Assembly: GCA_902782905.1 (NCBI GenBank)
Contig: CACZPB010000136.1
Span: 1-21,008, forward strand
DNA from: an uncultured bacterium
GTDB lineage: Bacteria > Cyanobacteriota > Vampirovibrionia > Gastranaerophilales > Gastranaerophilaceae
DNA: 21,008 nt
Direction of reading: 5' to 3'
The notes beneath the pieces are model-generated. The model saw only the letters and a program-made list of their open reading frames with translations. It searched no databases and was not told the origin of the DNA. Positions 7,042 to 15,064 of the stretch are shown here, piece after piece; position 1 is the stretch's first letter, and every line of letters starts with the position of its first letter. Both the position numbers and the translations under genes were made by a program.

Positions 7042-10000
7042 ATGTTACAGGAAGCTACAAGAGCGATAAATTCTGCATTTAATAACAGTTTTATAAAGAA
7101 ATTAAGCCAATATTTGCACGATTGTGTGAGAGAAGAAGTTAAAAGCTCCACATTTAGAAACCTTAAGGCTGATAAAGATAACAAGTGGATTTTCTTAAAT
7201 GAGGATGACAAATTATTTACAGAAGGGCTTGAATATTTGAAACTGGAAGGCTCTGACCCAAAGATTACAGAGCTTATGATTCAAGCCGATACGAGCCAGA
7301 AAGATAAATATTTGATTTATGGCTATCTTTTCTTGACCGGTAAAAGTAAAACCGGCAGGAAAAATGAGTTTTTAACTCCGCTTCTTTATACTCCATGCCA
7401 CTTGGAGAGAAATGGTGTGAACATAAATTGTATGCTCACAGATGAATTTATTTCACTAAATACGGGCGCACTCACTGCTCTTATGAAAAAAAGTGATGAT
7501 GAGGATGAGACGGAATCGCTGCTTGAAGGGCTTTTGGATGTTGTTCCGACTGTGCCTATTACTCAGGAAAAATTGGATATTTTCTTAACGACATTAAAAT
7601 CTATCATTCCTGATATTGATATAAATATGTCGTCTGCCGAAAAGATTGATGAAGACAATATTACGAAAGATTTTTATAACGAAAAAATAGATTCCGAAAA
7701 CATTGATGAGTTGATTGAACAGGAAGAGGGGGTAAACGGAGCAAAAAAACAAAGTATAAAGCTTGACAAAATAAATATTACAAACCAATGTGCAATTATC
7801 CTGACAAAGCGTCCTTCTGCAACGGCAGGTGTTCTGCATGAGCTTACTCAAATCTCTGAGAAACCATCAGGAGTCTATAGAGAAACAGTATTGAACCTTA
7901 TCAATGAAGAATATACTCAGTCAAAGCCTACGGATACTCAGCAAAAAACTTTGGAAAACTTTTTCCCTGTTACACCGCTTTCTCTATCCGATGCACAGTT
8001 GAATGTAATTAAGAATGTTGAAAACTCAAGGCTTGTTTCAGTTTTCGGCCCTCCGGGGACGGGTAAATCTCAAACAATTGTAAACCTTGCAGCGCACCTT
8101 ATTGCAAACGGAAAAACCGTACTTGTAGCTTCTCGTATGGATAAAGCCGTGGATGTTGTTGCAGAGCGATTGAACGAGCTTGGTGCTCCATTTTTGGCAC
8201 TGAGAGCAGGGAGGCTTAATTATCAACGAGAGCTTTCAATGCAACTTCAAGACCTTTTGGCAAACAAGGTTGATTTGGATGAAGGGGCTGAAAATACCCT
8301 GCTTTGTGATGTCTCTGACATGGAAGAACTATTGAAGGCAATCTCAGAGCTTGAGAAAAAATCAGAAAAAATTATTAAACTCGAAGAAGAGTGGACAGGG
8401 GTAAATGAGCAAATAAAATTGGAAGAATTACAGCACCAAAACCCGCTATATATAAAGAGAGTTCTGAAGGGTGATGAAATAAGCACTATTGAATCTACTA
8501 TTAAAACTCTTTCCGAAAATTTGGAAAAATCAGGCTTTTGGGCAGGGCTCAAAAACCATTCCTCTCTTGGAACTCTCAAAAAGATTTTGGGTCTCAAAAA
8601 CTTTGATGTTTCAAACGAAAATTTATCAGTTCTTCAAACAGAGCTTGAGTTTGCAAAACTTGTTTACAACGCGAGAAAAATTGAAACAGAAATCCAAAAA
8701 ATAGGAAATATTCATGTTTTTGCAGAGCAGATTAGAAATATGAAAAAGAAGCAGAAACGCTTGGCAATAGATATTTTAAAATCAAAAAGAAGAAGTGCAC
8801 TCAAAGGCTTGATGCAAGACCCTGTCAAACGTCAGAGACTTTTTGTACATTCAAAATCTCTGGTGGAACGCAAAAAGAACCTGCAAAACAGGCTTCTTGA
8901 GACAGAAGACTTTAGACCGCTTTTGGAAGCGTTTCCTTGTTGGTGTGTTACAACTTATGCAGTTTCAGGCTCACTTCCTTTAAAGCCGGGGTTATTCGAT
9001 GTAGTTATTATAGATGAAGCTTCTCAATGTGATATCGCAAGCTGTTTCCCTGTTTTATACAGGGCTAAAAAAGCTGTGGTCGTAGGTGATGACAAACAGC
9101 TTCCACACCTTTCTTTCTTGGAAAAAGCCAAGGAGCAATCATTTATGTCACAATACGGTATAAATGACAGATATCAGCTTATGTGGAGATTCAGAACAAA
9201 CTCAATGTTCGATCTTGCAAATTATTATTCTATGCATCCTGTACTTCTAGATGAGCATTTCAGAAGTTTGCCGCCAATTATAAATTATTCAAACAAAGAA
9301 TTTTACGGGGGTAGAATTCGTGTAATGCGCAGAAACGATGATACTGAGAAAGTTATTGAAACTATTGTTGTTCCTGACGGTAAGGTGGATTTTGATGCGA
9401 CAAGAAATTTGCCTGAGATTGAGGCACTTGTTAAAAAACTGCATGAAATCGTTGTAGAAGATGAGCGAAAAAATCCCGAAAATCCTGTTTCAATTGGTAT
9501 AATTTCACCTTTCAGAGCGCAAGTTGACCAGTTGAAAATTTCTGTAGCTAAAGTTTTATCTGAGCACATGATGGAAAAACACCAGATAGAAATTGGTACA
9601 GCGCATACATTCCAAGGTGATGAGAGAGATATAATGCTCATTTCTTGGGCTTATGCAAACAATAGCTTCCCTCAGAGTCTTATATTCCTGCAAAAACCAA
9701 ATCTCTTTAATGTGGCAATTACACGTGCAAGATACAGAATGATTAACTTTATATCAAAAGACCCTCGAGAACTTCCTGAGGGAATTTTGAGAAACTATCT
9801 CGGATTTGTTCAGGAGTATGAAGATAGATATACACTTAAAAATTCGGATGATTTTGATGAAAATATTTATAAAAACTCATTTGAAAAAGAAGTCGCAGAG
9901 GCATTCAGAACCATAGGACATAAAGTAACCTGCGGAGTTGAAATTGCGGGACTCAGTGCCGATCTGGTTGTAGATGACAAGTATGTCGTAGAATGCGATG

Positions 10001-10152
10001 GGGTTGAAGACAAAACTCCTTCAAAAGTTTCTAATATGAAAAAGCAGACAATTATTGAACGCTCCGGCATGAAAGTTTCGCGCATATCTCAAAGAGAATG
10101 GCAATACTCTCCAAAAGCTTGCATTGACAGAGTTGTAAATAGCAATTTGTAG
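7042..10152 (+). CDS. Superfamily 1 (UPF1/DNA2-like) helicase with C-terminal Vsr/MTES_1575-like nuclease
   Basis: A 1036-residue fusion protein. Residues 1-310 are an N-terminal region with LTPLLYTPCHLER, like the accessory domain (DUF4011 type) of large bacterial SF1 helicases. The helicase motifs are all present: Walker A GPPGTGKS (336-343), Walker B IIDEASQCD (656-664), motif III GDDKQLP (682-688), HFRS (739-742), TFQGDERD (856-863) and NVAITRAR (890-897) with the arginine finger. Between motifs I and II is a long coiled-coil insert (about 410-640). The C-terminus (about 925-1030) has ADLVV, then VVECDG (Asp974, Glu984, Asp986), and a final GMKVSRISQREWQYSP. That is the D-x(n)-E-x-D core and end of the Vsr/DUF559 nuclease fold, with apparently intact catalytic acids. 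Such fusions occur in nucleic-acid defence and repair. The ribosome site is GAGGA. It has its own promoter and terminator, so no partner gene is required. Confidence 0.88.
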   Translation: MLQEATRAINSAFNNSFIKKLSQYLHDCVREEVKSSTFRNLKADKDNKWIFLNEDDKLFTEGLEYLKLEGSDPKITELMIQADTSQKDKYLIYGYLFLTGKSKTGRKNEFLTPLLYTPCHLERNGVNINCMLTDEFISLNTGALTALMKKSDDEDETESLLEGLLDVVPTVPITQEKLDIFLTTLKSIIPDIDINMSSAEKIDEDNITKDFYNEKIDSENIDELIEQEEGVNGAKKQSIKLDKINITNQCAIILTKRPSATAGVLHELTQISEKPSGVYRETVLNLINEEYTQSKPTDTQQKTLENFFPVTPLSLSDAQLNVIKNVENSRLVSVFGPPGTGKSQTIVNLAAHLIANGKTVLVASRMDKAVDVVAERLNELGAPFLALRAGRLNYQRELSMQLQDLLANKVDLDEGAENTLLCDVSDMEELLKAISELEKKSEKIIKLEEEWTGVNEQIKLEELQHQNPLYIKRVLKGDEISTIESTIKTLSENLEKSGFWAGLKNHSSLGTLKKILGLKNFDVSNENLSVLQTELEFAKLVYNARKIETEIQKIGNIHVFAEQIRNMKKKQKRLAIDILKSKRRSALKGLMQDPVKRQRLFVHSKSLVERKKNLQNRLLETEDFRPLLEAFPCWCVTTYAVSGSLPLKPGLFDVVIIDEASQCDIASCFPVLYRAKKAVVVGDDKQLPHLSFLEKAKEQSFMSQYGINDRYQLMWRFRTNSMFDLANYYSMHPVLLDEHFRSLPPIINYSNKEFYGGRIRVMRRNDDTEKVIETIVVPDGKVDFDATRNLPEIEALVKKLHEIVVEDERKNPENPVSIGIISPFRAQVDQLKISVAKVLSEHMMEKHQIEIGTAHTFQGDERDIMLISWAYANNSFPQSLIFLQKPNLFNVAITRARYRMINFISKDPRELPEGILRNYLGFVQEYEDRYTLKNSDDFDENIYKNSFEKEVAEAFRTIGHKVTCGVEIAGLSADLVVDDKYVVECDGVEDKTPSKVSNMKKQTIIERSGMKVSRISQREWQYSPKACIDRVVNSNL

Positions 10153-10170
10153 AATAAAAAAACAATAAAC

Positions 10171-10202
10171 AAAAATGGTACAAGAAATCTTGTACCATTT
10201 TT
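10171..10202 (+). terminator. Rho-independent terminator after the helicase gene
   Basis: AAAAATGGTACAAG (10171-10184) pairs perfectly with CTTGTACCATTTTT (10189-10202) around an AAAT loop, 18 bp after the stop. The T-run on the right fits plus-strand termination; the matching A-run makes it potentially bidirectional. Confidence 0.9.
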
Positions 10203-10268
10203 AATTTGATAATTAAGCAATTTTTAATCAGAAAAATACTTTATATATGTGTAGAACAAGGTTGTACT

Positions 10269-11258
10269 ATGTCAAATTTACAAATATCAACTATTACCCA
10301 AAATTATAATCAAACAAAAACGGCATCACCGCCTGCTTTTAGAGGTGTAAAAACTTCTGATTTGAAATTTGATACAGTAGAACTCAGCAGTAATAAAGAT
10401 AATAATAATTTAGGAACAAAAATTCTACTTGGCATATTTGGCGTTGGGGCTGCAGTTCTAGCTTATGTAAAATTTCATAAAGCAACTTCGATAAAACCTC
10501 AAGAAGGATTGTCTACAGAATTAAAAGAGATACAAAAACTTTACAAAGATATATTTAGTCGCGATATTAATGCAGAAGAAACAAAAGATTTTGCAAAGAG
10601 ATATCGAGAAATAATCGATTTCAAGACCGATAGCAACGATAGAGAATATTGCGAAAAGTTGTTGGAGGAAATTTGCAAAGACAGAAAAACTAATAAGCCG
10701 GAAATATTTAGATGGATTAAAACTAAAGCGGAAACAGATCCAAGATGCGTTAACGGAGGGATGGCGACTGCACCAGATGGTTCATATATTGATATTTATT
10801 CTTTTAATTACAGAAATATGGAAAATCCAACTAAGGGATATTTTGAATCTTTATTCCACGAAACACATCATGTAAAACAAGATGAGATTATATACAGAAC
10901 TGACAAAGAATTTTTCTTGCAGCATTTATTAGACAAATTTATTGATAATGGTAAAGGTGAAATGTACAAAGATATGCTGCAATCAAATGGCGGAAACAAA
11001 GAAAAGACTATACAGGAAATTAAAGAAATAATTTCTCAACAAGTTGACAATTTTTGGGGAAGATTTTTGCCTTATGAAAAGAATTCTAAAGAATATGAAT
11101 ATGGCTTAAAATTGATTGATGGGAAAAAGAATTACAAATTTTTTGGAGATTGCGCAAATAACGAAGAATACAGAAATCAAATAATTGAAAAAGGTGCTTA
11201 TACAGACGGAGAAAAAGCTGAGAGATTATTTGATTTGTTAAGGCAAATATCATTATAA
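10269..11258 (+). CDS. Putative membrane-anchored zinc metallopeptidase (HETHH)
   Basis: A 329-residue protein from the ATG at 10269, with AAGG seven bases upstream. The frame extends to 10206, but that part starts just after the terminator stem and looks like non-coding leader. Residues 1-48 are polar, with PPAFRGVKTSD (21-31). A hydrophobic helix follows at about 50-67 (TKILLGIFGVGAAVLAYV). The rest is a charged soluble domain with HETHH (His197-Glu198-x2-His201), an HExxH zinc site, and near the end IEKGAYTDGEKAERLFD, where Glu307 in the E-x2-A-Y context is a candidate third ligand. It is not an obvious copy of the HEWFH protein at 6145-6963: only the HExxH and the N-terminal F-K/R-G-like motif are shared. 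Orientation of the membrane helix and substrate are unknown. Codon use is like the neighbours. Confidence 0.72.
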   Translation: MSNLQISTITQNYNQTKTASPPAFRGVKTSDLKFDTVELSSNKDNNNLGTKILLGIFGVGAAVLAYVKFHKATSIKPQEGLSTELKEIQKLYKDIFSRDINAEETKDFAKRYREIIDFKTDSNDREYCEKLLEEICKDRKTNKPEIFRWIKTKAETDPRCVNGGMATAPDGSYIDIYSFNYRNMENPTKGYFESLFHETHHVKQDEIIYRTDKEFFLQHLLDKFIDNGKGEMYKDMLQSNGGNKEKTIQEIKEIISQQVDNFWGRFLPYEKNSKEYEYGLKLIDGKKNYKFFGDCANNEEYRNQIIEKGAYTDGEKAERLFDLLRQISL

Positions 11259-11271
11259 TTGTTAACTTTTA

Positions 11272-11310
11272 TTGAACTTTTTTTCTAAAATATCGTTTTG
11301 AGTGTATAAT
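11272..11310 (+). promoter_or_regulatory. Promoter region of the envelope operon, ECF-like plus TATAAT
   Basis: TTGAAC (11272-11277) is followed after 16 bp by CGTTTT (11294-11299), close to the TGAAAC-N16-CGTA form of sigma-W-type ECF promoters. A TATAAT at 11305-11310, with no good -35 at 17 bp, could instead be a vegetative -10. Either start would leave a short leader with GAGG at 11324-11327 as ribosome site for the ATG at 11335. Confidence 0.45.
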
Positions 11311-11334
11311 CTTTATTAGGAATGAGGTATTAGT

Positions 11335-11601
11335 ATGAGTTTTGGTATAATCGGTCTTGTTGTTGCAATAGTTGCAATCTTGATTATTAAAAATATAATT
11401 GGTTTTGGGCTTAAAATTATAGGATTCACAATTTTGATACTTGCTGTTGCAGGAACAATATGGGTATGTTCAGCCAAGCCTGATATGCACAAGCCGTTTT
11501 CTGTTAATACGATAGAATACCTTTTTAAAATTAACAAAGACGGTTCAATGACAACGACTAAACAGACAACACAAACGGTGTTAAAAGAGGTGGAAAAATA
11601 G
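11335..11601 (+). CDS. Small two-TM membrane protein with DMHK motif
   Basis: An 88-residue protein. Two hydrophobic helices lie at about 3-22 and 24-46 (a hairpin with little between them). Then comes CSAKPDMHKPFSV, with KPDMHK at 48-53, and a polar tail rich in Thr, Lys and Gln (MTTTKQTTQTVLKEVEK). The same KPDMHK after a membrane helix is found in the TonB-like protein at the other end of the operon, and a variant DDFHK in the vWA protein. It is the first gene after the promoter and its stop lies 1 bp before the next gene, so coupling is tight. No family recognised; it may be a membrane subunit or adaptor of the complex encoded here. Confidence 0.75.
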   Translation: MSFGIIGLVVAIVAILIIKNIIGFGLKIIGFTILILAVAGTIWVCSAKPDMHKPFSVNTIEYLFKINKDGSMTTTKQTTQTVLKEVEK

Positions 11602-11602
11602 T

Positions 11603-12649
11603 ATGAAAAAACTGTTTGCGCTTTTAATACTGTTATTTTTTGTCTCAACAAACAGCTGTTTCGCCCTTAGCGAGCTTTATTATTTAAAAAACATTAAGAC
11701 GGCTGATGTTCAACCGATTGTTGAGAACAGCTATGCTGTAAACGGTTTTAACATAATAAAACAATCTCCGTATTACGGAATTTCGCAAAAAGGCGAGGAT
11801 TCTGCCGTAATCATTCTACAGCAGAGCGGTGAGAATATGTTTTATTACTATCAATCCGAGAACAACTCAAAAGTTAACAAATCAGTTCTTAAGGAGATAA
11901 AAAAACGAAATATTGTTTGCGAACAATCTTTCAATGCAAATATTATAAATATATATGACAATTTGGCAAAAGACGTTGTTTCAACTGTCGGTGCTATAAG
12001 GGTATATGATTTTAAAGAGCCGTCGTCTGCTTTCACTCCGCCGACTGCGGAAAATTATGAGCAAAAACAACAGCAAAAGCCGAACACATTCAATGGTTAC
12101 GTCGGTCAGGTTCCGGCGGGAACGGTTATAAAAGTATATCTCCAAAGTGCTATTAATACAGCAACTGCGGCAAAAGGCGATAGAGTAGTTGCGGTTTTAA
12201 CGGATAATTTGGTTTATAACGGTGCCGTTATTGCTCCGCAAGGAAGTCTTATGTATGGAACGCTTACAAAAGCAAGGAATGCAACGTATGGCTCACAAAA
12301 CGGCAGGGTAGTAATAGGTTTTACAAACCTTGTTACGCCGGATAATGTCGTTTATAATATTGCAGCCGAAGCAATAGATTTTAAGGTCTCTAATGAAGGT
12401 AAAATCGGTACGGCTGCCAAGAGTGCAGCTGCAAGGGCAGCTGCGGGTGCTGTTGTAGGTATTCTTTTCGCTCTCCTCTCCGGAGGGTCTGACCACGTAT
12501 GGCGTTCGGCTGCTATCGGTGCAGGTGTCGGAGCTGGAAGCTCGATTATTTATTCAACGGCAGAAAAGGGTGTGGATGCTGAAATTCCGTCATTTACAGA
12601 GATGGATATTACGCTTACACAACCATTCAATGTATCAGTAAGTTATTAA
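11603..12649 (+). CDS. Secreted protein with VirB10/TrbI-like C-terminal domain
   Basis: A 348-residue protein with a signal peptide (about 1-21, SCFA then LSE). Residues 22-140 form an unrecognised domain, followed by a Pro/Gln-rich linker (140-165). From about 170 there is a stretch that reads like the outer-membrane domain of VirB10/TrbI proteins. It has PAGTVIKVYLQSAINT, then RVVAVLTDNLVYNG, VIAPQGSLMYGTL and GRVVIGFTNLVTPDNVVYNI. An Ala-rich segment (272-293) and a Gly-zipper IGAGVGAGSS (305-314) could insert in a membrane. VirB10 normally spans both membranes in type IV secretion, but no other VirB-type gene is present. It therefore probably acts as an envelope-spanning or outer-membrane part of a different complex. 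The ribosome site is GAGGTGG inside the preceding gene. The domain call is by motif recognition only. Confidence 0.72.
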   Translation: MKKLFALLILLFFVSTNSCFALSELYYLKNIKTADVQPIVENSYAVNGFNIIKQSPYYGISQKGEDSAVIILQQSGENMFYYYQSENNSKVNKSVLKEIKKRNIVCEQSFNANIINIYDNLAKDVVSTVGAIRVYDFKEPSSAFTPPTAENYEQKQQQKPNTFNGYVGQVPAGTVIKVYLQSAINTATAAKGDRVVAVLTDNLVYNGAVIAPQGSLMYGTLTKARNATYGSQNGRVVIGFTNLVTPDNVVYNIAAEAIDFKVSNEGKIGTAAKSAAARAAAGAVVGILFALLSGGSDHVWRSAAIGAGVGAGSSIIYSTAEKGVDAEIPSFTEMDITLTQPFNVSVSY

Positions 12650-12661
12650 AGGGTTGAGATA

Positions 12662-12703
12662 ACCCCTCACCCCCAGCCCCTCTCCCACAAGGGGCGAGGG
12701 GAG
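12662..12703 (+). repeat. GC-rich palindromic repeat, copy A
   Basis: A 42-bp GC-rich element in AT-rich DNA, between the VirB10-like and vWA genes. It consists of a CCCCTCACCCCC lead and an imperfect hairpin: CCCCTCTCCC (12677-12686), loop ACAA, GGGGCGAGGGG (12691-12701). Related copies lie at 15065-15100 (inverted), 15490-15532 and 15940-15954 (partial, inverted). It resembles REP-type dispersed palindromes found between genes in many bacteria. Confidence 0.85.
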
Positions 12704-12725
12704 AAAAAAGGAAAAAGGAAAAGAT

Positions 12726-13394
12726 ATGAATAAAAGATTGATAATATTAGGAATTTTAATTTTATTTTTGGCAATAATTGGCAAGCTTTTATTTGTGGCT
12801 TGTAAAAATATTAAGGTTGATGATTTCCACAAAGCTGCAATTGTTTTTGTAGTGGATGCTTCAGCTTCCAATCAAAAGAATTTGCCGGAGCAGATCAAGT
12901 ATATGAAATCCCTCTGCTCAATTCTTGATCCTGAGGACGAAGTTAAGATTCTGAAGGTTTCTGAGGGTTCATATCTTATATATGAAGGTTCTCCTTCCAA
13001 CTCAAAAGGAATAACAAAGGCTGTTGAAGCTTTTACTCAATATAATTCAAATGACTATGGAACGGCATACGGTGAAGCTCTTAAAAAAGCGTTTGACCAT
13101 TGTCTTACTATGAAAAAAGAAGGGTATGTACCTTCTGTTGTAGTAATAGGTGATTTGGAAAATGAGGGAGCAGCAGAAAAGCAAATAAACTGGGATACAC
13201 TTCCACAGAACATTAAAAAAGTGCAGGAATATGTTCCTGAAATCTCTATGATGTTTGTTTGGGCGCATCCGGAAAAATTGGATATGGTAAAAACAAAGCT
13301 AAACCCGATTTTGGGTGAAAAGAAGCTGATTGTTGCAAATGAAACCGGTGTAGACAAGGCAAACAGAAGATTTTTAGAGGCAATCGGTAGGTAA
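12726..13394 (+). CDS. Membrane-anchored von Willebrand factor A (vWA) domain protein
   Basis: A 222-residue protein. An N-terminal membrane helix (about 4-26) is followed by the motif KVDDFHKAAIVFVVD and one vWA domain. The metal-ion-dependent adhesion site is complete: DASAS (Asp44, Ser46, Ser48), Thr113 in YGTAYGEAL, and Asp143 in VVIGDLENEG. Such a site binds Mg or Mn and a partner's acidic residue, so this is likely to be a protein-protein contact module. The N-in, C-out topology would place the vWA domain in the periplasm. No MoxR ATPase or Bat-type companion is present, setting it apart from the common MoxR/vWA cassettes. The DDFHK just after the helix parallels the DMHK of the first and last proteins of the operon. 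The ribosome site is AAAAGGAAAAG. A hairpin repeat separates it from the next gene. Confidence 0.85.
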   Translation: MNKRLIILGILILFLAIIGKLLFVACKNIKVDDFHKAAIVFVVDASASNQKNLPEQIKYMKSLCSILDPEDEVKILKVSEGSYLIYEGSPSNSKGITKAVEAFTQYNSNDYGTAYGEALKKAFDHCLTMKKEGYVPSVVVIGDLENEGAAEKQINWDTLPQNIKKVQEYVPEISMMFVWAHPEKLDMVKTKLNPILGEKKLIVANETGVDKANRRFLEAIGR

Positions 13395-13401
13395 GGTTAT
13401 T

Positions 13402-13421
13402 GTTGGGGTAGAAACCCCAAC
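13402..13421. repeat. GTTGGGGT palindrome (second repeat type)
   Basis: GTTGGGGT (13402-13409) and ACCCCAAC (13414-13421) form an 8-bp hairpin with an AGAA loop, and CTAC follows, as in the widespread TAGGTTGGGG-type intergenic repeats. It lies 7 bp after the vWA stop. No T-run follows, so it is unlikely to be a full terminator and may instead tune or stabilise the operon mRNA. Confidence 0.7.
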
Positions 13422-13448
13422 CTACATTAAAAAATATAGGAGAACAGA

Positions 13449-15044
13449 ATGGCATTCACAATCAGTACGAAAAACAGTGAAAAAACTTTTGCAGACAAGG
13501 AACTTGTTAACATATCGTCAAACCCTAATTCTGATTTTCAAGCAGATTTCGGATTTCAGTTTTTGTTGACGGTTCAATATGATGCACAGACAAACAGGTG
13601 TGTGTTGTTAAATCAGTTTAATAATCAAAAATTTTTATTCAGAGGCAGGGCATTGCCTGCAAAATTAGATATAGAAAAAGTTTGCAAGGTTATGGTGGAT
13701 GGAGTTGACGATTATATAACAATAAAAGTAGTCGGAGAATCTACAACCCGCAATATTTCGGAAGAAAATCTTTCGGAAAATGATATTAAGGCAATATACG
13801 GCGATGATGTGAATGCAGCTGCTAAAATTATGGTTGAAAAAAGAAAGGCAGAGATTGAGAATGCAAGAGTCGGTATAATTAAACAAATCGGAGCAAGAAT
13901 AGCTGATTTGAAACGCAAGATTTCACAGAATTCAAAAGGCGGAATTTTCTTGCACATAGCACTTTTCTTTGCATCTTTTGTTTGTGCGTTCGGAGTTTCA
14001 AATTATTTGACTGGGCTTCCTCTATCTGATGCCGGTTCTGTTATTCAGATGCCTACAAATATGAAACTTATTTTTGTATATGCCTTAATAATTTATGGCG
14101 TAGGTTTAGTTTTCAAACAAGGTATTTACAATTATCTTCAAAACAAACTCGGAAATGACACTACAACATCAAAACTTGCAGAGCAGTTTATGATAGTTTT
14201 ATCGCTGATTTTCTATGCGGCAATTTATTTGATTAATGTTTTATATTATATTTCACCAAAAACTTATCCTGTGTTTGCGGTTCTAATTTCATTATTCTTT
14301 GTCGGTACGGCTGCAACTCTTGCGCTTGCTTGCGGATATTATAAAAATTCAAGCGTAGAGTTGAAAAGTGAACTTGATGAAATTGAATATAGAGAAGACT
14401 TCGAACACGTAATCAAAGAATATCAGCAATGGATTGAAAGATATACCAATACATTGAGCCCTGCAAAAATCAGAAATATTAGAGATAAACAGTTTATGCT
14501 CCAAATTAAACAGGCAGGTGAGATTCTTTTAGGTATGATAACAGCTCCGTTCTTGGCTTATGGTGTTTCTAACACTCTTGCAATGTGCTTCCCTGAAGCT
14601 GCCGGCTGGGTCAGAATTTCAGGCTTGAGATTGAGTCCGGTGTTCCTTGTTTTGGCAACTTTCTTAATCATTTTTGCGTTTTTTGCGTTTGCAAACGGCT
14701 TCTTTAGCGGAAAGAAAATTGCGGCTTCAAATGTGTTGAAGCAAGACGGTTTTAGCAATTTTATTCAACACGGAGTTGAAATCTACGGAATTGAAGGGGT
14801 TAATAAGTTGAACCGTGAAATGCGACGTTCATTTATTATCGGATGTATTATTATCGGTATAGAATTTACAATGAACGCATCTTATTTTATGGGCGAAATT
14901 GGCGGAGACTTGGGCGGTATGCTCTTAAGCGGACTTGCAGCTCTTGTTCCGACGGCTCTTTTGATAGCAGAGACTTATATGCTCAGCCAAACAAAATTTG
15001 AAACTTTTGCTTGTGACGAAGTAGTTGCAAAGATAGATAAATAA
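13449..15044 (+). CDS. Polytopic membrane protein with N-terminal soluble domain
   Basis: A 531-residue protein. Residues 1-100 are beta-rich (LVNISSNPNSDFQADFG, then FLLTVQYD, CVLLNQF, DYITIKVVG) and faintly resemble an FHA-like sandwich, without clear phosphopeptide-binding residues. Residues 105-160 are a charged helical linker. About eight membrane helices follow, at roughly 166-186, 205-223, 246-267, 273-297, 356-380, 396-418, 461-480 and 488-511, with a charged loop of about 58 residues (298-355) in the middle. The two halves (four helices each) may reflect an old duplication, which I cannot confirm. The ribosome site is AGGAGA. Placed between the vWA and TonB-like genes, it could be the inner-membrane core of their complex. 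I do not recognise the family and see no transporter signature. Confidence 0.78.
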   Translation: MAFTISTKNSEKTFADKELVNISSNPNSDFQADFGFQFLLTVQYDAQTNRCVLLNQFNNQKFLFRGRALPAKLDIEKVCKVMVDGVDDYITIKVVGESTTRNISEENLSENDIKAIYGDDVNAAAKIMVEKRKAEIENARVGIIKQIGARIADLKRKISQNSKGGIFLHIALFFASFVCAFGVSNYLTGLPLSDAGSVIQMPTNMKLIFVYALIIYGVGLVFKQGIYNYLQNKLGNDTTTSKLAEQFMIVLSLIFYAAIYLINVLYYISPKTYPVFAVLISLFFVGTAATLALACGYYKNSSVELKSELDEIEYREDFEHVIKEYQQWIERYTNTLSPAKIRNIRDKQFMLQIKQAGEILLGMITAPFLAYGVSNTLAMCFPEAAGWVRISGLRLSPVFLVLATFLIIFAFFAFANGFFSGKKIAASNVLKQDGFSNFIQHGVEIYGIEGVNKLNREMRRSFIIGCIIIGIEFTMNASYFMGEIGGDLGGMLLSGLAALVPTALLIAETYMLSQTKFETFACDEVVAKIDK

Positions 15045-15064
15045 ACTAAATGAGATTCGCTAAC

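Noticed and set aside
7042..10152. Assignment of the helicase-nuclease to a named defence system
   Set aside because: No second gene of a known multi-gene system is next to it, and the domain set alone is also found in proteins without a proven defence role. I left it as a candidate.
10206..10268. N-terminal extension of the HETHH protein
   Set aside because: It begins 4 bp after the helicase terminator stem, leaving no room for a promoter and leader; the ATG at 10269 has AAGG at a proper distance.
11603..12649. Type IV secretion or conjugation locus
   Set aside because: Only one VirB10-like domain is present; no ATPase, VirB9, pilin or relaxase gene is seen.
12726..13394. MoxR/vWA (Bat-type) cassette
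   Set aside because: No MoxR-type AAA ATPase gene lies nearby, and the neighbours are envelope proteins of other kinds.
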